From an uncultured Clostridia bacterium (GTDB lineage: Bacteria; Bacillota; Clostridia; Oscillospirales; Acutalibacteraceae), in the NCBI GenBank assembly GCA_937898625.1, contig CALEJF010000015.1:1-64000 (forward strand): DNA of 64,000 nt, written 5' to 3'. How positions within the stretch are numbered: position 1 is the stretch's first letter; each line of letters opens with the position of its first letter. Under the pieces are notes generated by a model. The model was given only the letters and a program-made list of their open reading frames with translations. It had not been told where the DNA came from and ran no database searches. Below are positions 59,920-64,000 of this stretch, piece by piece. A program made the translations under genes and the position numbers.

Positions 59920-61104
59920 TCATTTTACAACCATTGGTTGAGTCAGTTTTGAATGTTTTAACATCATAATTGTCGCAATTATTGTGACTAAAAAGGCAAT
60001 TATCTGGAATATACTGAAAATATCAGTTGAAAGTTTTTCCGCAAGTATGCCGAATGTTATTGGAGAAACCAAAATACTACCATAGGAAATTGCACCTTGA
60101 AGTCCAATAAATGACTGTGCAATATCCCTACCCATATGTATTGGAGTTAAATGCGTCATATTTGGGAAAACAGGTCCATTGCCAAGACCTATTAAAAACA
60201 GACCAACTGTTGCAAATAATGGATTCTTAAAAAATGTGAGAATGACAGCAATAAAAATGACCAGTTCACCCATAACAATAATCTTTTTAGGTGACACTTT
60301 GTTCGCAATTAACCCTGATATAAACCTACCCAAGGTCATTCCTACAAAATAGAATGTAATCATTTCTGCGGCTTTATCAGGAGTAAGTCCCTTGGAGTTT
60401 ACAAGAAATGTGCTACCCCACGCAAGACAAACGGACTCTATTGCACAAGAACCAAAATAGATTACAAGACTATATCTTGCTATTGGAATTTTTAAAAGTT
60501 CGGGAATTGAAACAACTCTTGTTTCGTCCTTTTCCCCTGCTTCTTCTTTTTGTGATTTAACCTTATTCCATATTGGAATTGATATAAAACATATTATTGT
60601 AAGGGCAAGTTGGAATAAAAACATTATTCTGTAGCCACCCTGCCAGTTATTACTTTGTTTTAATGTAAACGACATTAAAAAAGGGCTTAAAGTAACACCA
60701 ACACCATAGGAACAATGCAAGAAGTTTACATGAGTTGCCTTATAATTAAGAGCAACATAGGTATTTAAAACATTGTCAATTCCGCCTGCACCAAGTCCCA
60801 ATGGTATTGTGCAGAGGCAAAGCATAAAGATATTTTTTGAGAACGAGAAACCGAGGATTGCAATAGCGGTTAGTGCTGTACTAATTGCAACAACCAAGGG
60901 AGTTCCAAGTTTTTTAGTGAGTCTTGCACTTAAAAGACTTGAAATGATTGTTCCCATATACATTAAACCTGTTACAAAATTCGAATATGAGATAGGTAAA
61001 TCAAATTCAGTATATATTGCCGGCCAAGCTGTGCCAAATAATGAATCGGGAATTCCAAGACCAACATATGTAATAAAAATAATTATAACTAATAATGTTG
61101 CCAT
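59920..61104 (-). CDS. MFS transporter (paralogue of the carrier at 34.7-35.9 kb)
   Basis: A 394-residue 12-helix carrier. GLGIPDSLFGTAWPAIYTEF (16-35), LGAGGIDNVLNTYVALNYKA and FLHCSYGVGVTLSPF match the first MFS protein of this window almost motif for motif. It starts three bases after the radical-SAM-associated gene with no good ribosome site of its own, so coupling is likely. Substrate unknown. Confidence 0.85.
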   Translation of the reverse strand: MATLLVIIIFITYVGLGIPDSLFGTAWPAIYTEFDLPISYSNFVTGLMYMGTIISSLLSARLTKKLGTPLVVAISTALTAIAILGFSFSKNIFMLCLCTIPLGLGAGGIDNVLNTYVALNYKATHVNFLHCSYGVGVTLSPFLMSFTLKQSNNWQGGYRIMFLFQLALTIICFISIPIWNKVKSQKEEAGEKDETRVVSIPELLKIPIARYSLVIYFGSCAIESVCLAWGSTFLVNSKGLTPDKAAEMITFYFVGMTLGRFISGLIANKVSPKKIIVMGELVIFIAVILTFFKNPLFATVGLFLIGLGNGPVFPNMTHLTPIHMGRDIAQSFIGLQGAISYGSILVSPITFGILAEKLSTDIFSIFQIIAFLVTIIATIMMLKHSKLTQPMVVK

Positions 61105-61107
61105 AGA

Positions 61108-61791
61108 TTATCTAAAAATCTCCATATTTTCTGTGTAGGACTGTACTTTAATTACATCCACATCTTGCTCGTCTGTTTGTGTATCTTTTACCAACGCACC
61201 GACTAAAAGCATTGGGTTGATATTTGTACTTGTACCTGAGGAGAGGATTGTTTTTAAAACAAGCTTGCCATTTTTGTTTTCTAATTCAAATGACTTTATA
61301 TGCTCTTTTATATTAACCTCTTTATCAACCTTTTTTCTGCCCTGTTTTGCTTTTTTTAGCACCATAATTTCATTAGATGAAAGTTTGCTTTCTGCTCTTT
61401 CCAAAAGCATATTATCGGGATTATTAAAGATTATTTTATACTCTGCCCAACGAATATCGTTTGGTGATGTTTCGTAAACATAAATCTCTTTAACGGTAAT
61501 ATCAACCGGTAGAGCATTATTAAGTCTCTCTGCCAATTCAACAAGGTCAACTTCTTCCATAAGACGGAAATCAACTGTTTCACAAAGGCTTTCAAAACCT
61601 AATGAAAGTGGCATAGCAAATGTTAAAAATGCGTGAGGATTAAACCCTTCTGTAAACCAGATTGGTACACAAGCCCTTTTCATAGCACGAGTAATGCAAC
61701 GGACTGTATCAAGATGAGAAATAAATTTTGCCATACCCGTTTTTTGGAAGGACATTCGCACATCCATAGCCCATTTTTTAACTTCTGGCAT
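61108..61791 (-). CDS. TIGR03936 (DUF2344) radical-SAM-associated protein
   Basis: A 227-residue partner of the preceding radical SAM gene. SFQKTGMAKFISHLDTVRCI (about 14-33) and WFTEGFNPHAFLTFAMPLSLGFES are the family's conserved N-terminal segments. In many Clostridia the pair precedes rng and ribosomal genes; their joint role is not established. The start at 61791 follows GGGGG; it overlaps the previous gene by 14 bases. Confidence 0.93.
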   Translation of the reverse strand: MPEVKKWAMDVRMSFQKTGMAKFISHLDTVRCITRAMKRACVPIWFTEGFNPHAFLTFAMPLSLGFESLCETVDFRLMEEVDLVELAERLNNALPVDITVKEIYVYETSPNDIRWAEYKIIFNNPDNMLLERAESKLSSNEIMVLKKAKQGRKKVDKEVNIKEHIKSFELENKNGKLVLKTILSSGTSTNINPMLLVGALVKDTQTDEQDVDVIKVQSYTENMEIFR

Positions 61792-63622
61792 CACATTTAC
61801 CCCCATTCAGTTTGTTAGCACCGCAAGCAGAGCATTTGATTCTGCAATGAGGTGTTGTTTCACTTAAATGTGCTTTCTTGTTTTCTTCGATAAGGAATTC
61901 TTTACGGATACCATAGTCCATAATGTCCCAAGGCAAGATTTCGTCGTAATCCCTACGACGATTTGCATAGAATTCTGTTGTAAGGTTACATTCATTAAAT
62001 GCTTCACGCCATTTATTGAAATCAAAAAATTCGTCCCAACTATCAAACTTACAACCCTTTTGCCAAGCTTTATAAATAACCCCGCCAAGTCTTCTGTCTC
62101 CACGAGCTAAAACCCCTTCAAGTACAGATGTGTCGGACTCATGATAACTGATTGAGATTTTCCTGCTTGTCGTACTTGAAAGCAAATGTTTCTGCTTTTC
62201 AATAAGCATTTCGGCAGTGTCCTGTGGCTCCCATTGAAATGGTGTGAATGGCTTTGGAACAAATGATGCACAACTGACATTTACCTGAACACCCTTGCCC
62301 TTTGGTTTGTTCGGATTGTGATAGAAAGTATCAACAACTTTTTGAGCAAGGTCTGCGATACCCTTGATATCGTCAAAAGTTTCTGTGGGAAGTCCCATCA
62401 TAAAGTACAGTTTGACGCTTGTCCAACCACCGTCAAAGGCTTTAAGCGCCGTATTTAAAACATCTTCTTCAGTAACATTTTTATTGATTGCATCGCGAAG
62501 TCTTTGTGTACCTGCTTCGGGAGCAAATGTAAGGCCACTGCGACGGACTTTCTTTAATTCTTCCATAAGCTCATCGGAAAAGTTATCCACTCTTAAAGAC
62601 GGTAATGAAACATTGATATTTTCCTTTAATGCCCAATTAAAAAGCATTGGAATAAGTTTTTCAATATTTGTATAGTCACTTGTAGATAATGAGCAAAGAG
62701 AAATCTCATCATAACCCGTTGCATCACTGATGCTACGACATTGTTCGTTTATAGTTTCAGGGGATTTTTCACGGATTGGTCTGTAAATAAATCCTGCCTG
62801 ACAGAAACGGCAACCACGGATACATCCACGGAAAACCTCACCAACGGTTCTATCTTGGACAACATCAATAAATGGTACTACAAAATCCTTTGGATAATGT
62901 GCATTATCAAGGTCACTTACAATTCTCTTTTTAACTTTTAGTGGTGCAGTTTCAAGGTTTTCGACTGACTTTATTGTACCATCTTCATTATAATTAACAC
63001 TATAGAATTCAGGTACATATACACCTTCAATTTTTGCTGCTTCTCGCAAAAATTCAAGTCTTGTTGAGCCTTTTTCTTTATGTTCAATTAGCAAATCAAT
63101 AAGTTCGTTTGTAACTTCTTCGCCCTCACCAGGTAGGAAAATATCAATAAAATCGGCCATTGGTTCAGCATTACAAACACAAGGTCCACCTGCTATAACA
63201 ACGGGTGTTAAACCTGTTCTTTCCTTTTTAAGTACAGGAATTCCGCCCAAGTCAAGCATATTTAGTACATTGGTATAGCTCAACTCATATTGTAATGTAA
63301 AACCTACCAAATCGAACTCCGAAAGAGCATCACCACTCTCAAGTGCATAAAGTTTTACATTATTTTCACGCATAAGAGCTTCCATATCTTCCCAAGGAGC
63401 AAAAACGCGCTCACACCAAGCATCTTCCCTTGAATTTACAAGGCTGTAAAGAATTTTCATACCAAGATGTGACATACCAATTTCATAATTATCGGGAAAA
63501 CAGAAAGCATATCTCAATTTCACATTGTTTTTGTCTTTTACAACACTATTAAGTTCGCCGCCTGTATAACGAGCAGGTTTTTGAACTTTTTTAAGTAATT
63601 TTTCAACTTCTTTTTTTACCAT
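61778..63622 (-). CDS. TIGR03960 family radical SAM protein with B12-binding-like N-terminus
   Basis: A 614-residue protein. N-terminal B12-binding-like domain (about 20-190, FPDNYEIGMSHLGMKILYSLVN, VVIAGGP), then the radical SAM core with FRGCIRGCRFCQAGFIYRP, the CxxxCxxC iron-sulfur site (about 272-279), and a C-terminal cysteine pair KCSACGANKLNGGKC. Product function is not established; the family is usually coupled to TIGR03936. Its own promoter overlaps the end of the SpoIVFB-like gene. Confidence 0.94.
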   Translation of the reverse strand: MVKKEVEKLLKKVQKPARYTGGELNSVVKDKNNVKLRYAFCFPDNYEIGMSHLGMKILYSLVNSREDAWCERVFAPWEDMEALMRENNVKLYALESGDALSEFDLVGFTLQYELSYTNVLNMLDLGGIPVLKKERTGLTPVVIAGGPCVCNAEPMADFIDIFLPGEGEEVTNELIDLLIEHKEKGSTRLEFLREAAKIEGVYVPEFYSVNYNEDGTIKSVENLETAPLKVKKRIVSDLDNAHYPKDFVVPFIDVVQDRTVGEVFRGCIRGCRFCQAGFIYRPIREKSPETINEQCRSISDATGYDEISLCSLSTSDYTNIEKLIPMLFNWALKENINVSLPSLRVDNFSDELMEELKKVRRSGLTFAPEAGTQRLRDAINKNVTEEDVLNTALKAFDGGWTSVKLYFMMGLPTETFDDIKGIADLAQKVVDTFYHNPNKPKGKGVQVNVSCASFVPKPFTPFQWEPQDTAEMLIEKQKHLLSSTTSRKISISYHESDTSVLEGVLARGDRRLGGVIYKAWQKGCKFDSWDEFFDFNKWREAFNECNLTTEFYANRRRDYDEILPWDIMDYGIRKEFLIEENKKAHLSETTPHCRIKCSACGANKLNGGKCDARS

Positions 63623-63651
63623 AATTGACCTCGCATAATGTTATTCAGTTT

Positions 63652-63680
63652 ATTTTACAACAAAAAACACTTTATTTCAA
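63652..63680 (-). promoter_or_regulatory. Promoter of the TIGR03960 gene
   Basis: TTGAAA (63675-63680), 17-base spacer, TAAAAT (63652-63657). Confidence 0.6.
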
Positions 63681-64000
63681 TAATCATTATTTTGAAACAA
63701 AGAAATAGTGAGAAAAATTGCTATTATAATTAAAGAAAAGTTATATCTGCTAACGACAAAGACATAAATTGCCCATAGATAGATTAGTGATATGAAAAAT
63801 ATTGATGTAATTTTCAGTATTTTTCGGCAAATTGAAGATTCAAAGTGCTGCGAGAGTAGAAAATACAGGATTGCTCCACCGTCAAGACTTTTTATTGGTA
63901 ACAGATTAAAAGACATTAGAATTAAATTAATACAAGCACAAGTGAGAATAAACTGATTTTCACAAAAACAAAGACTAAAACAAGACAGCATCAAGTTTAT
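63677..64000 (-). CDS. SpoIVFB-like M50 site-2 protease, C-terminal part (cut by the window edge)
   Basis: The reading frame stays open to the right edge, so only about 107 C-terminal residues are visible. NLLPIKSLDGGAIL with the LDGG metal-ligand motif is diagnostic for the second active-site segment of M50 intramembrane proteases, and the rest is hydrophobic helices. SpoIVFB cleaves pro-sigma-K in sporulation; being directly upstream of the radical SAM pair is a usual clostridial position for spoIVFB. The HExxH motif lies outside the window. Confidence 0.75.
   Translation of the reverse strand: MNLMLSCFSLCFCENQFILTCACINLILMSFNLLPIKSLDGGAILYFLLSQHFESSICRKILKITSIFFISLIYLWAIYVFVVSRYNFSLIIIAIFLTISLFQNNDY

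Noticed and set aside
1..64000. A defence island (restriction-modification, CRISPR-Cas, Abi, retron or CBASS)
   Set aside because: No gene in the window carries the signature domains of these systems; comM, recD2 and the HD nuclease are ordinary housekeeping genes.

Overview
The window reads as low-GC, densely packed bacterial chromosome from an anaerobic, spore-forming, gut-type Firmicute of the Clostridia (closest in flavour to Oscillospiraceae/Ruminococcaceae; not identified to species). Reasons: sporulation and germination genes (gpr, spoIIP, spoVAE, ypeB, part of a SpoIVFB-like protease), two class B sortases, strong G-rich Shine-Dalgarno sites, TTGACA/TATAAT promoters, a dockerin-bearing protease, a giant BspA-type leucine-rich-repeat protein, a bile-salt-hydrolase family enzyme and an arabinose operon. 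No phage, IS transposase, CRISPR array or recognised defence system was found.

Layout. 1-5431: giant secreted LRR protein, cut by the left edge. 5432-6044: gene-free, with a promoter-driven structured RNA candidate (5581-5735) and a GC-rich repeat mosaic. 6.0-12.4 kb: DUF2804 protein, YhaM-like nuclease, gpr-spoIIP-small membrane protein, rpsT, a 59-residue membrane protein, spoVAE, a zinc ribbon and a SigH-like sigma factor. 12.6-19.5 kb: phosphohexomutase with a 32-residue membrane peptide, comM, a TPP-riboswitch-controlled thiT, and recD2. 19.5-21.3 kb: secreted lipase and RNase P RNA. 21.3-31.0 kb: a tightly packed nine-gene block on the minus strand (cysteine desulfurase, thiI, two sortases, a CinA-like/SpoIID fusion, galE, lemA, TPM protein, HAD phosphatase). 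31.1-36.9 kb: ypeB plus a lipoprotein; an MFS carrier, bile-salt-hydrolase family enzyme and PnuC-type transporter with a structured leader; a FliB-like protein. 36.9-46.0 kb: subtilase-LRR-dockerin protein, SH3/C39-like peptidase, aquaporin, GH43-like hydrolase, an amino-thiazoline hydrolase family protein, tRNA-Ser(CGA), a Gfo/Idh/MocA oxidoreductase. 46.1-51.8 kb: tsaE-tsaB-rpiB, upp, gdhA, GNAT enzyme and anion transporter. 51.8-57.4 kb: araB-araA-araD, a GH5 enzyme, an ArsC/Spx-like protein. 57.4-64.0 kb: prmA, a 163-bp MITE-like palindrome, rplS, an XRE regulator pair, a second MFS carrier, two radical-SAM-linked genes and a partial SpoIVFB-like protease.

Themes. Several units handle plant or host glycans and the cell surface: LRR proteins, dockerin protease, GH43 and GH5 enzymes, arabinose catabolism, sortases. 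Sulfur delivery to tRNA (cysteine desulfurase plus ThiI) appears to be co-transcribed with envelope genes. The parts most worth a second look are the CinA-like/TM/SpoIID fusion, the dockerin subtilase, the 5.6-kb RNA, the 163-bp palindrome and the pnuC leader. Start codons were often moved downstream of the longest reading frame to match ribosome binding sites; each case is stated.
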